A stretch of DNA of 64,000 nucleotides from Geoalkalibacter ferrihydriticus DSM 17813. GTDB lineage: Bacteria; Desulfobacterota; Desulfuromonadia; Desulfuromonadales; Geoalkalibacteraceae. Shown here piece by piece: positions 35,244 through 44,768 of the stretch (position 1 is the first letter of the stretch; each line of letters starts with the position of its first letter). The notes below the pieces were generated by a model that saw nothing but the letters and a program-made list of their open reading frames with translations, was not told where the DNA came from and ran no database searches. The position numbers were made by a program, and so were the translations under genes. The DNA lies in assembly GCF_000820505.1 (NCBI RefSeq), contig NZ_JWJD01000001.1, positions 761,811 through 825,810 on the forward strand, given 5' to 3'.

Positions 35244-37094
35244 ATGGGAATCAAAGAATTATCACGAAGATTATGGCTGCTTGTCGCAGCAATGGTGCTG
35301 GCGTTCGGCTTTGTGCAGCCGGCGACGGCGGAGTTGCTGGGTTATGAACCTGATCTGGCAATTCAGTACAACATTGTCGGAGATGAGGCTCTTTTGGTTG
35401 AAAATGGCGAATACGCCTTTCCGCTCTGGTTCATGGATGCCAAGTCTCTGAAGCTCCGGGCGTGCCTTGATGACCCGGCTATGTGTGTGCAGGAGATTGA
35501 GGAAGCGGTTGAGAACGGCGATGGTGATCCAGCGCTGTTTGAGCACGAATTTATTTATTGGGCCGCTGAGGCAGGACCAAACGGCTTCGCTGCTCACCCA
35601 GATGCAGATGATGATGCTCGTGCACGCTTCATCCTTGCTCTCGAAGGGTTTATTGAAGAATTGCCAGAGGAAGAGGGTGGAGGTATTGTCGCCGGTGTCT
35701 TCAACGAAGTTCTCATCCACATGCGTGGGTTGCAGCCTGGTGGCACCTACACCGTCGTGCACCCATTTTCTGCTACACCTCGAACTGCTGTGGCCGATGA
35801 GCGTGGTCGGCTGAGTTATGCTGAACCTGCCGAGCATCCCGTCGGCAATGCTCTAGAGCTTTTTGATATTGCGCTGGAAGGCCCTATCCAGCATTTTCTG
35901 TATTCCGACACCCTGTTGCCGATTGAAGTCGAGGGCCGCTATTACCTCGGCGACCCAACCTTTGTTGACCCTGTGACAGAGGAAGAAGGTCACACCATTT
36001 TCGGAAGCCCCTTCGGGATCAACTATGTTCGAGTGACGGGACCCGGCCTTCCTCAAGATGGCGTGTTTGCCGATCACTTCGTTGTCTCGGGGCAGATTTT
36101 CTTTGATGAGAACTTGGCTCCCATTGCCGATTTTGATGTGGCAATAACCAAACTGGGTGAGCCGGTCATCATTGATGTCCTGGAAAATGACCTGTTGCAG
36201 GGTGACGTGCCGATCAACCCGACCTCGCTGGAAAGAGATGGCGCGATTACCAATCTGGACGGCGGCAACGTAACGCCGGTACGCGAACTTGACAACGTTC
36301 TGTTGCAATTCATCCCGGACACAGCTGGCCTTGGTGGCTTCGACTACACGGTTCAGACATTTACTGGTGAGTCAGATACGGCTTCAGTCTGGGTATTTGT
36401 CGAAGACCTGCAATTCAGCCAAGCCGAATACCGCGCCCGCACCGGCAAGTGGACCCTCAACGGGACCAGCAGCTTCCGTGATTTAAGCGTGACTAATGAT
36501 GGGCTGACCGGCTATTTCACTGATCTGTTCGGGACGCAGGAAGTGCCGCCGGTGACCAGTGCGGCATCGGGAGCCTCCTGGGTAATTATCCCCGAAGTGC
36601 CTGTGGAGTTAAGTGTCGAAATCGAAGTTGATGTTGCTCCCGTAACGCCAATTACCCGCGCGCACATTCACTTGGGGGACGTTGGCGCCAATGGCGGGCG
36701 ACTCTTTGATTTGTGCGGTGAAGCAGGTACGCCACCCTGCGGAACGATGGAAAGCTTTTCAGCGGTGCTGGACGCAACTGACGTCAGGGCTGTGGGCGAT
36801 ATCGCTGCAGGTGATTTCGCCGCAGCCGTACAAGCGATCCGCGATGGCCGCACCTATGTCAATGTCCACACCGAGGCCTTCCCTGGTGGTGAAATCCGGG
36901 GTCAAATTGGACGCAACCTCATCAACCTGCGTGCCGGCGAAAACGGGCCGGCATTGGGCGCTGCCGAAGTCCAAGAAGGTGGGGGCTGGAGCTACAGCGG
37001 CAAATCCATTGGGTCCCCCGGTACCGCCCCGCACATGATCCATGCGGAATCATCGCTGGGCAATGTTGAAACCCTCGAACTGCAGCTGCGCTAA
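35244..37094 (+). CDS. Secreted protein with cadherin-like and CHRD domains
   Basis: A 616-residue exported protein (signal LLVAAMVLAFGFVQPATAEL). The N-terminal module has GGTYTVVHPFSATPR, the counterpart of GTYRVTHPFG in the 21165 product. A cadherin-like linker (PVIIDVLENDLLQGDVPINP) leads to YRARTGKWTLNGTSS, then a classical CHRD domain at about 425-555 (TPITRAHIHLGDVGANGG, RTYVNVHTEAFPGGEIRGQI), then GGGWSYSGKSIGSPG and the terminus TLELQLR. GAGGTGA lies before the ATG. It heads an operon with the HAF lipoprotein 37 bases downstream. Base composition appears lower in GC than the flanking housekeeping genes, though I have not counted it. Confidence 0.78.
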   Translation: MGIKELSRRLWLLVAAMVLAFGFVQPATAELLGYEPDLAIQYNIVGDEALLVENGEYAFPLWFMDAKSLKLRACLDDPAMCVQEIEEAVENGDGDPALFEHEFIYWAAEAGPNGFAAHPDADDDARARFILALEGFIEELPEEEGGGIVAGVFNEVLIHMRGLQPGGTYTVVHPFSATPRTAVADERGRLSYAEPAEHPVGNALELFDIALEGPIQHFLYSDTLLPIEVEGRYYLGDPTFVDPVTEEEGHTIFGSPFGINYVRVTGPGLPQDGVFADHFVVSGQIFFDENLAPIADFDVAITKLGEPVIIDVLENDLLQGDVPINPTSLERDGAITNLDGGNVTPVRELDNVLLQFIPDTAGLGGFDYTVQTFTGESDTASVWVFVEDLQFSQAEYRARTGKWTLNGTSSFRDLSVTNDGLTGYFTDLFGTQEVPPVTSAASGASWVIIPEVPVELSVEIEVDVAPVTPITRAHIHLGDVGANGGRLFDLCGEAGTPPCGTMESFSAVLDATDVRAVGDIAAGDFAAAVQAIRDGRTYVNVHTEAFPGGEIRGQIGRNLINLRAGENGPALGAAEVQEGGGWSYSGKSIGSPGTAPHMIHAESSLGNVETLELQLR

Positions 37095-37131
37095 GGCGGC
37101 GCGAGCAGCTCACCAATAAAGGAGATTCATC

Positions 37132-38325
37132 ATGAAAATAGCGAGAATCCTCGTATTGTTCCTCGCCGCCGCCCTCTTTGCCCTTGCGGGCTGCGGAAGC
37201 AGCGGCAGCGGCAGTGGTGTTGTTGTTGATCCAGACCCCGATGGCGACGGCATCCCGACTGTGGATGATGCCTTCCCCAATGACCCGCTGCGCTTTGCGG
37301 CCTTCGAGTCGGACACGGACGCTGATCCTTTCAGTGTTGTTGTGGCGGCGGCTGAAAACGGCCTTCTCGTCCTGGGAGGTCAGGACGACCTGGAAGGCAA
37401 CACGCTGCTGGCTCACCGGCTGACCTTTGATCCGGAAACTGAGCTTGGGACTGAGGCAACCTTGAATCCGATCGCCGGCAACACTTACAGTGCGGTTTAT
37501 GGCGTGAATGCCGATGGCCTGGCAGTGGGTGAGTCGTCATTGCTGGCTGGTGGCACGTTGAGATTTGTGCCAGTTTACTGGCTTGCCGATAGTGAGGAGG
37601 CAACGGAACTGGGTCTCACTGTGACGATCGGTGAAGGGGAAGAAACGTTCACCAATGGTGCCGCTTATGGCGTCAATGCCACAGGTCAGATTGTTGGCGA
37701 AATCATGACTGACAACGGTCCCATGGCAGTTCTCTGGCAGCCTGATGCCGATGACTCCACTATTTACACCAACCCCGTCGCGCTGATGGATAATGCGACA
37801 GCGCATGCCATCAACGATGGTGGCTGGGTGGTCGGGGAATCTCTTGTTGGCAACAACTTGCGTGCAACTTTGTGGATGGTAGATCCTCTGGGTGGACTGG
37901 AGGGCGATGCTATCATTCTCGACCTCGACATCAGCCACGTTGCCAGCAGCGCCTATGGTGTTGATGGCTTAGGACGGATTGTCGGTGAGTCTATAACTGG
38001 TGCAGATATTGTTCATGGAGCGCTCTGGTTTGCACATGATGAAGTAGCGGAATCCCTGGGCGAAAACTCCTCGGCCATGGCCATCAGCGCCGCCAACGAG
38101 CGTATTGTCGGATCGGCGATGATCGATGGCGAAATGCGCGCGGCGGTGTGGGATACTCGCAGCACGGAGCTGACCAACAGCGACGCGATCCTCACCGAGG
38201 GGCCCTCCTTCACGCCTCTCGCAGGCAACAGCCGCGCTTACGCCATGAGCCAGGGCGATATCGGCGCAGTGGGTGGCCTCTATATTGACCGGGCCTTTAT
38301 CGCCGTGCCGGTCATTCCGGAATAA
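37132..38325 (+). CDS. HAF-repeat beta-propeller lipoprotein 3
   Basis: A 397-residue lipoprotein (lipobox ALAGC, GSSGSGSG linker). The linker is followed by DPDPDGDGIPTVDDAFPNDP, a thrombospondin-3-type calcium-binding stretch absent from the other two copies. The rest is HAF-type repeats (AVYGVNADGLAVGESS, AYGVNATGQIVGEI, AHAINDGGWVVGESL, AYGVDGLGRIVGES). Its C-terminus FIAVPVIPE matches VAIAVPVEP of the 28458 product. AAAGGAG lies before the ATG. Paired with the CHRD protein upstream. Confidence 0.8.
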   Translation: MKIARILVLFLAAALFALAGCGSSGSGSGVVVDPDPDGDGIPTVDDAFPNDPLRFAAFESDTDADPFSVVVAAAENGLLVLGGQDDLEGNTLLAHRLTFDPETELGTEATLNPIAGNTYSAVYGVNADGLAVGESSLLAGGTLRFVPVYWLADSEEATELGLTVTIGEGEETFTNGAAYGVNATGQIVGEIMTDNGPMAVLWQPDADDSTIYTNPVALMDNATAHAINDGGWVVGESLVGNNLRATLWMVDPLGGLEGDAIILDLDISHVASSAYGVDGLGRIVGESITGADIVHGALWFAHDEVAESLGENSSAMAISAANERIVGSAMIDGEMRAAVWDTRSTELTNSDAILTEGPSFTPLAGNSRAYAMSQGDIGAVGGLYIDRAFIAVPVIPE

Positions 38326-38351
38326 CCGAACATCCTATGATAAACCGACAT

Positions 38352-38380
38352 GGGGCGCAGAACATCGCGCCCCTATTTCT
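38352..38380 (+). terminator. Probable terminator of the third secreted-protein operon
   Basis: GGGGCGC at 38352-38358 pairs with GCGCCCC at 38367-38373 around an eight-base loop and is followed by TATTTCT. Confidence 0.6.
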
Positions 38381-38468
38381 ATGCCCACTCTGGGTCGAAA
38401 TCCACGACTACGTTCGAAACCCGGCACCGCCTGGCACAAAAGCTCAACGGCCTGAGAGTTGATTTTTT

Positions 38469-38533
38469 CGCTATCTTATTTTCGCGGCGACATTGGTCCT
38501 GCCCCCCTGCTCCTGGAATGCCCAAAACATAGC
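38469..38533. repeat. Repeat R1, copy C
   Basis: CGCTATCTTATTTTCGCGGC, then a C-rich stretch, CTGGAATG and ACATAGC, resembling the mntA leader at 34530 in the same order and orientation. With copy B it brackets the operon 35244-38325. The rest of 38326-38785 holds only the two hairpins listed. Confidence 0.5.
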
Positions 38534-38721
38534 AAGAACCTTGCAGGAATGCTCAAAAAAGAGGATTCACTCTTTTGGCGCCTCAACGCCCGCTTATGCT
38601 TTTCGCTTCATGCGCCGACGGCCAGTCGTCCTATCCCGATCGCCGGCCACCGTGTGATAATCTAGAATATCCCGCCATCCCCGCCGCCGGCTGAGTGGGG
38701 AGGTTCCCGGTTGGTTTGAAA

Positions 38722-38762
38722 AAGAATTGGGGCGGCCCCATTCGGGTGCCGCCCCAATTCTT
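38722..38762. terminator. Bidirectional terminator between the secreted-protein region and pckG
   Basis: A 15-bp perfect stem (AAGAATTGGGGCGGC / GCCGCCCCAATTCTT) around 11 bases, with T-runs on both strands. It is placed 24 bases after the pckG stop. Confidence 0.9.
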
Positions 38763-38785
38763 TTCATTGTATTGCCCTGCGGGCG

Positions 38786-40639
38786 TTATTCGTTCCAGCC
38801 CTCGGGATGCACGTCGCCGATCTGCTCCCAGTGTTCGGGCGAGCGCCACAGGCTCGAGGTGATCAGCTCGCGGATGTGCAGAAATTCCTTGGGCATGCGG
38901 TCGAAGAGCTTCATGAACAGCTCTTCGTGGGCCACCAGTTCATCCTTCCACTGATCGCGGTCCACCGCCATCATTTCGTGGAATTGCTCACGGTTGATGT
39001 CGAGGCCCTCCCAAGCGATGTCCTGATAGCGCGGCATCCAGCCCAGAGGGCTCTCCACCGCGCCGGTGCGGCCGGTGACGCGCTCGACGATCCATTTAAG
39101 CACGCGCATGTTCTCGCCGTAGCCCGGCCACACGAACTTGCCGTCGGCATCCTTCTGGAACCAGTTGACGCTGAAGATGCGCGGCGGCCGGGGGATGGTG
39201 CGGCCGAACTGCAGCCAGTGGCTGAAATAGTCGGCCATGTGGTAGCCGCAGAAGGGCAGCATGGCGAAGGGATCGCGGCGTACGTTGCCGGTGGCGCCGA
39301 CGGCGGCTGCTGTGGTCTCCGAACCCATGGTGGCGGCCAGATACACGCCGTAGCTCCAGTTGAAGGACTGATAGACCAGGGGAATGGTGTTCTTGCGCCG
39401 TCCGCCGAAGATGAAGGCGGAAATGGGTACGCCTTTGGGATTTTCCCAATCCGGATCGATGGAGGGGCACTGAGAGGCCGGAGCGGTGAAGCGCGCGTTG
39501 GGATGGGCGGCGGGGCGACCGCAGCCCGGGGTCCACTCCTTGCCCTGCCAGTCGGTGAGCTTTGCCGGCGGCTCGTCCGTCATCCCCTCCCACCAGACAT
39601 CGCCGTCCTCGGTCAGGGCCACGTTAGTGAAGATGGTGTTGGCGGCGCAGGAGGCCATGGCGTTGGGATTGGTTTGGACATTCGTGCCGGGAGCCACGCC
39701 GAAGTAGCCGTACTCGGGGTTGATGGCGTAGATTTTGCCGTCGGGGTCGGGTTTGATCCAGGCGATGTCGTCGCCGATGGTGGTGACTTTCCAGCCCTTG
39801 TCGGTGAAGGTCTTGGGGGGAATGAGCATGGCGAAGTTGGTCTTGCCGCAGGCGCTGGGGAAGGCGGCGCCGACGTAAGTCTTCTCGCCGTCGGGCGATT
39901 CCACCCCGAGAATCAGCATGTGCTCGGCCAGCCAGCCCTCGTCCTTGCCGATCTTGGAGGCGATGCGCAGGGCCAGGCATTTTTTGCCGAGCAGGGCGTT
40001 GCCGCCGTAGCCCGAGCCGAAGGACCAGATGGCGCGCTCCTCGGGAAAGTGAACGATGTATTTCTCAGGGTTGCAGGGCCAGGAGCTGTCCGGTTGCCCG
40101 GGCTCAAGGGGCGCGCCGATGGAGTGCATGCAAGGGATGAAATCGCCATTGCCGAGTACGTCGAGCACCGCCTTGCCCATGCGCGCCATGATGCGCATGT
40201 TGACGGCCACATAAGGCGAGTCGGAGATTTCCACGCCGATCTTGGCGATGGGGGAGCCCAGCGGGCCCATGCTGAAGGGGATGATGTACATGGTCCGCCC
40301 CTTCATGCAGCCCTTGAACAGGCCGTGGAGCTTTTCCTTCATCTCCTTGGGAGGCATCCAGTTGTTGGTTGGGCCGGCGTCGTTCTTGGAGATGCTGCAG
40401 ATGAAGGTGCGGTCTTCCACCCGTGCCACGTCGATGGGGTCCGACCAGGCGAGATAGCTGTTGGGGCGTTTTTCCTGATTGAGCTTGCGAAAGGTGCCGG
40501 CCTTGACCAGCAGATCGCAGAAGTTGTCGTATTCCTCCTGAGAGCCGTCGCACCAGTGGATCTGGTCGGGTTCGCACAGGGCGGCCATTTCGTCCACCCA
40601 TTTCAGCAGCTTCTCGTTTCTAGGCACCTCATAGCTCAT
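38786..40639 (-). CDS. pckG: Phosphoenolpyruvate carboxykinase (GTP)
   Basis: The 617-residue protein has the GTP-PEPCK signature: FPSACGKTN at 260-268 with reactive C264, the [12 protein letters not shown] segment, [11 protein letters not shown] near 120, and [14 protein letters not shown] with the purine-binding region. It interconverts oxaloacetate and PEP with GTP/GDP at the gluconeogenesis-TCA junction. GGAGGAG lies before the ATG. It is transcribed away from pckA, the ATP-dependent and unrelated-in-nucleotide enzyme, so both isoenzymes share one intergenic region. Confidence 0.97.
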   Translation of the reverse strand: MSYEVPRNEKLLKWVDEMAALCEPDQIHWCDGSQEEYDNFCDLLVKAGTFRKLNQEKRPNSYLAWSDPIDVARVEDRTFICSISKNDAGPTNNWMPPKEMKEKLHGLFKGCMKGRTMYIIPFSMGPLGSPIAKIGVEISDSPYVAVNMRIMARMGKAVLDVLGNGDFIPCMHSIGAPLEPGQPDSSWPCNPEKYIVHFPEERAIWSFGSGYGGNALLGKKCLALRIASKIGKDEGWLAEHMLILGVESPDGEKTYVGAAFPSACGKTNFAMLIPPKTFTDKGWKVTTIGDDIAWIKPDPDGKIYAINPEYGYFGVAPGTNVQTNPNAMASCAANTIFTNVALTEDGDVWWEGMTDEPPAKLTDWQGKEWTPGCGRPAAHPNARFTAPASQCPSIDPDWENPKGVPISAFIFGGRRKNTIPLVYQSFNWSYGVYLAATMGSETTAAAVGATGNVRRDPFAMLPFCGYHMADYFSHWLQFGRTIPRPPRIFSVNWFQKDADGKFVWPGYGENMRVLKWIVERVTGRTGAVESPLGWMPRYQDIAWEGLDINREQFHEMMAVDRDQWKDELVAHEELFMKLFDRMPKEFLHIRELITSSLWRSPEHWEQIGDVHPEGWNE

Positions 40640-41062
40640 GCGATTGGTCTCCTCCGTTAGGGTTGCATCAACATGGTTCGCATTGTGCGCATGGTGGATG
40701 GGGTTCCAAGCCCTGCTGCGTCGCGCGTGAAAGCTCCCAAAGGGCGCGGCGGGACGAGGTCAAGCCTTGCTCCCAATTAAAAATTTAACTATACAATAAA
40801 ATACCCTGTTTTAAAGTACAAAGGATTTCGCTCGAAATCGTCGCGCGTCATCTGGATCCGCTCGTTTTCTCTGTATTATAACGCGGAAATTTTTGGTTTT
40901 CGGGTGCCCGAGGGGTAAGAAAACCGTCAAAAGGGCTCTTTTTTCTTTTTTATTGTGAATAAATCTGCTAAAGGAATGCTTTTCGCGAAGACCGCTGGGT
41001 GGCACGGGACGAATCCAACAATCCATCTGACCAATCCATTTCTCAAGACAAAGGTGATGTTT
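40640..41062. other. Divergent pckG-pckA control region
   Basis: There are 423 bases without a gene, AT-rich between about 40770 and 40960. Candidate -10 boxes exist (TATAAC at 40877 toward pckA; TATAGT on the minus strand in the 40785-40800 stretch toward pckG), but neither has a good -35. A frame opening at 40955 upstream of pckA is only a non-coding extension: the true start at 41063 has its own ribosome-binding site. Confidence 0.45.
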
Positions 41063-42637
41063 ATGATTCAGGCGAAGGATTTGGGCTTAAGCAGCGTGGG
41101 CAAAGTGTATCGCAACCTGAGCTACGATGAGCTGTTCGAGCAGGAGGTTCAGAACCAAGAAGGTCGTATCTCGGCCAACGGGACCGTAATGATCGATACG
41201 GGTAAGTTCACCGGTCGCTCACCCAAGGACAAGTATTTCGTCCACCAGCAGCCTTCTTTTGAGAATATCACCTGGGGCAGGGTCAATCAGGCCATGGCCC
41301 CGGAAGTCTTCGACGAACTCTATGCCGAGGTCATCGATTATCTCTCGGGCAAGGATCTCTACGTCACCGATGGTTTCTGCGGTTCCAATGAAAAAACCCG
41401 CAGGTCGGTACGCTTCGTCACTGAATTCGCCTGGCAGTCGCATTTCGTCAAAAACATGTTCATTCGCCCCGACGCGGAGGCGCTCAAGAATTTTGCGCCC
41501 AATTTCACCGTCTACAATGCCTGTAGTCTCTCCAACAAAAACTGGGAGCGCCACGGCCTCAACTCCGAGGTCTTCGTCGTCTTCAATATCGAGAAGAACG
41601 TCGCCATCATCGGCGGCACCTGGTACGGCGGTGAGATGAAAAAAGGCATCTTCACCATGATGAATTACTGGCTGCCGCTGCAGGGCATCCTCTCCATGCA
41701 CTGCTCGGCCAATGTCGGCAAGGACGGCGATGTCTGCCTGTTCTTCGGCCTCTCCGGAACAGGCAAGACGACCCTGTCCACCGACGCGGCGCGCAAGCTC
41801 ATTGGCGACGACGAGCACGGCTGGGACGATGACGGGATTTTTAATTTCGAGGGCGGCTGCTATGCCAAGTGCATCAACCTCTCGGCGGAGAACGAGCCGG
41901 AGATCTACAATGCCATCCAGCGCAATGCGCTGCTGGAAAACGTGATGGCCAATGACGACGGCATCATCGATTTCGATGACCGCAGCAAGACCGAGAACAC
42001 CCGCGTCTCCTATCCCATCGAGCACATTGAGAACCACGAGGCGAGCCTCAAGGCCGCTCATCCCAAAAACATCATTTTCCTGACCTGCGATGCCTTTGGC
42101 GTGCTGCCGCCGGTCTCCAAGCTCACCAAAGAGCAGGCCATGTACTACTTTCTTTCGGGTTACACCGCCAAGGTGGCCGGCACCGAGCGCGGCGTGACCG
42201 AGCCCCAGGCGACCTTCTCGGCCTGTTTCGGCGAGGCGTTTCTGCCCCTGCATCCCACGGTTTACGCCAAGCTGCTCGGCGAGAAGATGGAGAAGCACGG
42301 CGTCAATGCCTATCTGGTCAATACCGGCTGGGCGGGCGGCGGCTACAACGAGGGCAAGCGCATGAGTATCAAAGCCACGCGCGCCTGTATCAACGCGATT
42401 CTCGACGGCAGCATCGAGAAGGTTGAATTCGACCGCACCCGCTGGTTCCGCCTGCACATTCCCAAAACCTTGCCGGGCGTCGATGCCAAACTGCTCAACC
42501 CGCGCAATGCCTGGTCCGATCCTCTGGAATTCGACAAGACCGCGCACAAGCTGGCGGGCATGTTCATCGAAAACTTCAAGAAGTACATCAAGGACGGCGA
42601 CGATTTCGATTTCACCGCCGCCGGACCGCAGGTTTAG
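41063..42637 (+). CDS. pckA: Phosphoenolpyruvate carboxykinase (ATP)
   Basis: The 524-residue protein has the ATP-PEPCK motifs [10 protein letters not shown] at 49-58, YGGEMKKG at 188-195, the P-loop [10 protein letters not shown] at 228-237, and [21 protein letters not shown]. It uses ATP/ADP for the same carboxylation chemistry as PckG and is the usual gluconeogenic enzyme in bacteria. The ATG at 41063 is chosen because AAAGGTGA lies six bases upstream; an ATG two codons earlier is too close to that site. Confidence 0.97.
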   Translation: MIQAKDLGLSSVGKVYRNLSYDELFEQEVQNQEGRISANGTVMIDTGKFTGRSPKDKYFVHQQPSFENITWGRVNQAMAPEVFDELYAEVIDYLSGKDLYVTDGFCGSNEKTRRSVRFVTEFAWQSHFVKNMFIRPDAEALKNFAPNFTVYNACSLSNKNWERHGLNSEVFVVFNIEKNVAIIGGTWYGGEMKKGIFTMMNYWLPLQGILSMHCSANVGKDGDVCLFFGLSGTGKTTLSTDAARKLIGDDEHGWDDDGIFNFEGGCYAKCINLSAENEPEIYNAIQRNALLENVMANDDGIIDFDDRSKTENTRVSYPIEHIENHEASLKAAHPKNIIFLTCDAFGVLPPVSKLTKEQAMYYFLSGYTAKVAGTERGVTEPQATFSACFGEAFLPLHPTVYAKLLGEKMEKHGVNAYLVNTGWAGGGYNEGKRMSIKATRACINAILDGSIEKVEFDRTRWFRLHIPKTLPGVDAKLLNPRNAWSDPLEFDKTAHKLAGMFIENFKKYIKDGDDFDFTAAGPQV

Positions 42638-42661
42638 GCATCTCCAAAAAAAACAGGCTCC

Positions 42662-42701
42662 AAATGCAAAGGGCGACTCCGCGGAGTCGCCCTTTGCATT
42701 T
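42662..42701. terminator. Perfect palindromic bidirectional terminator
   Basis: A 40-base perfect palindrome centred on CCGCGG with AAATGCAAAGGGCG arms and T-runs on both strands. It ends pckA on the plus strand and coincides with the stop codon of the minus-strand NlpC/P60 gene. Confidence 0.9.
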
Positions 42702-44038
42702 TATTTCTTGCCCGCCCCCGGCAGCAGGGTCAGGCCGAGAATCCGTTCGACAAAGCCGTTGTGCTTAACATCCCGGCGTTCTTCGCCGGGATGCAGACCG
42801 GTGACGGCCAGGCGCCCGACCAGGGCGCGTCCTTCCTTGCCCCACAGGTTTTTCGTCGGGACACCCCAGAGATTGTGCAGCAGCAGCGGCTCGCCGCTGC
42901 TCGAATCGCTCCCGAGGTACAGGGCGGTGTGGCCGCGCAGCCAGATCAGAGTGTAGAAGGGAACGCCCTCGCGCAGCAGGGCGGCGCGTTTTTCGTCGGG
43001 CGAGAGGTTTTGCAGGTCGATAAATTCACCGGCCTTGGCCTGGGCGCCGGAATTGCGCGGCAACCACACGCCGAAAGGGGTGAACAGGTCGCGCAGGAAG
43101 GCCGAGCAATCGCGGTTTTCGTACATGCCGCCCCAACCGTAGAGCTGTCCGGACATGGCGTCGGCGATTGCGGCGATGCGCCGAGGAGTCAGGGGCAGGG
43201 GTTTTGCGGCGGCGAACTGAGGCGCAACCAAAGCGGTGCGCGCCTGCGCCTGGCCGTCGGCGTCGCGTACCGGCACCCGCAGGAAAAGGCCGTTCTGGTC
43301 CTCGCCGATGAGGGGAAATAGGGCTCCGATGTGCGTCTGCACGAGAAAGGTGCCCTGCGCGTCGCGCAGGCTCAGGTCGTCAGCCAGCAGAGCTGCATGG
43401 CGGCCGGTTACATAGTTTCGGCGGAAATCCTCATCCGCCCAGGCCAGATCCAGGGCCGGCAGCCAGCCCGAAGCCAGGCCCGCTTCGGCAAAATACCAGG
43501 CGCCGTCGGCGCTGACATGGGTCACCAGCAGTGGCGTACCGGCCCACAGGGCCGAATTCTGAAAATAGTCGAACGGATAGCCTTCACCGGCTTGGGCGGG
43601 ATCAAGAAAAAAGGGGCGGGCCGTCGGGAAGGCGCGCAAATCGGTGTTGCGCACGGTGATGGCCGGCTGCGCGAGGCTCGGGTAGGTTTCCTGATTAAGG
43701 GATGCGACCAACTCCTGCCAACGCGCGGGTGCGAGGGGCTGGAGGTTCTCAGCATAACCTTGGCGCTTGCCGTAGGAGGTCAGTCCCCAGAAAGCCTCGG
43801 CGGCGGACAGTCGCGGCCGCTCCTGCCGCCAGGGGGCGAAGAGGCGCTGGTCGAAATCGGCGTCCAGATCCTGGCGGACGGCGTCGGAAAGAAGGGGTGT
43901 GTCGCTGGTTGCTTTATCGAGGTGGGCCGCGACGATTTGCGGATAACGCTCAAGGTCGGCAATGCCTGGTGGGTGCGGGGCGCAGGCAGTGAAAAGCAGA
44001 AGCAGGGAGAAGTAAAAAAATCTCAGACAAACGGCCAT
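42701..44038 (-). CDS. SH3-NlpC/P60 cell-wall peptidase lipoprotein
   Basis: The 445-residue lipoprotein (lipobox LFTAC, C19) has SH3-like segments in the middle (LLVTHVSADGAWYFAEAG ... GWLPALDLAW) and a C-terminal NlpC/P60 papain-like domain: YGWGG then C311 in NRDCSAFLRDLF, H370 in LRGHTALYLG, and H388 as the likely third residue. The YkfC-like architecture suggests a gamma-D-glutamyl-diamino acid endopeptidase acting on peptidoglycan peptides in the periplasm. It is a single gene, convergent with pckA and divergent from the methyltransferase gene 150 bases away. Confidence 0.88.
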   Translation of the reverse strand: MAVCLRFFYFSLLLLFTACAPHPPGIADLERYPQIVAAHLDKATSDTPLLSDAVRQDLDADFDQRLFAPWRQERPRLSAAEAFWGLTSYGKRQGYAENLQPLAPARWQELVASLNQETYPSLAQPAITVRNTDLRAFPTARPFFLDPAQAGEGYPFDYFQNSALWAGTPLLVTHVSADGAWYFAEAGLASGWLPALDLAWADEDFRRNYVTGRHAALLADDLSLRDAQGTFLVQTHIGALFPLIGEDQNGLFLRVPVRDADGQAQARTALVAPQFAAAKPLPLTPRRIAAIADAMSGQLYGWGGMYENRDCSAFLRDLFTPFGVWLPRNSGAQAKAGEFIDLQNLSPDEKRAALLREGVPFYTLIWLRGHTALYLGSDSSSGEPLLLHNLWGVPTKNLWGKEGRALVGRLAVTGLHPGEERRDVKHNGFVERILGLTLLPGAGKK

Positions 44039-44188
44039 GTTAGATACTCGAGCGGAAAAAGTGGGGCCAGGTTTTCAGCTTAGCAGAAGCCGGGCCTGGG
44101 TGAAAGTTTGGATTGTTCTTTGATCTTTTTTAGGTGTTACTTTTTTTGGTTGCTCTTTTTCCCCCTGGACTGCGAGACTGGCAAGATC

Positions 44189-44761
44189 ATGAACAAAGAT
44201 GCGGAAAAATGGAATGAGCGCTGGCAGGAGCGCGCCCAAAGTCCCTGGGTGCCCGACCCCTGGCTGCTGCGGATTTTGCCCCTGCTGCCCGGCGGGCGGC
44301 TGCTCGATGTGGCCTGTGGCCGCGGGCGCAACGCCCTGTTTCTGGCGGAAAAGGGTTATGCGGTGACGGCAGTGGATATCGCCGCCGAAGGACTGATGCA
44401 ATTGCGCGACGAGGCGCGGCGGCGCGGCCATGCCCTGGAGGTCCGGCACTGCGATCTCGAAACCCTGCCGGATCTGGGTCGCGAGGTCTTCGACGTGGTG
44501 CTGGACTTTTTCTTTCTGCAGCGATCGCTGTTGCCGGCGTTGCAGGCGGCGGTGCGCCCCGGCGGTGTCGGGGTGGTGCGCACCTTCAGTCGCGCCGGTG
44601 ATTTTCCCGGCGAGGCGCCCAACGCCGATTTCGTTCTGGAACCGGGCGAATTGCCGCGGATTTTTGCCGGCTGGGAAGTGCTGCTGCACGAGGAAGGGCT
44701 CGAGCCCTCGAGCAAGGGCGGCAGTCTCGCCGGTATCGTCGCGCGCAAACCTCTTCCCTGA
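44189..44761 (+). CDS. Class I SAM-dependent methyltransferase (TehB-like)
   Basis: The 190-residue protein opens with KWNERWQERAQSPW and has the SAM motif I LLDVACGRGRNALFLAEKG, motif II VTAVDIA with its acidic residue, then FDVVLDFFFLQRSLLPAL and GGVGVVRTFSR. The start of the protein and the overall length recall TehB/ThiopurineMT-type small-molecule methyltransferases; the substrate is unknown. The frame extends 81 bases upstream, but that part encodes a hydrophobic Cys-rich stretch unlike the family, so ATG 44189 is preferred despite a weak ribosome-binding site. It is eight bases before the NRDE gene. Confidence 0.85.
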   Translation: MNKDAEKWNERWQERAQSPWVPDPWLLRILPLLPGGRLLDVACGRGRNALFLAEKGYAVTAVDIAAEGLMQLRDEARRRGHALEVRHCDLETLPDLGREVFDVVLDFFFLQRSLLPALQAAVRPGGVGVVRTFSRAGDFPGEAPNADFVLEPGELPRIFAGWEVLLHEEGLEPSSKGGSLAGIVARKPLP

Positions 44762-44768
44762 CAGTCCC

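Noticed and set aside
38807..40660. 617-codon plus-strand frame opposite pckG
   Set aside because: It mirrors pckG exactly in length and lacks any domain; a shadow.
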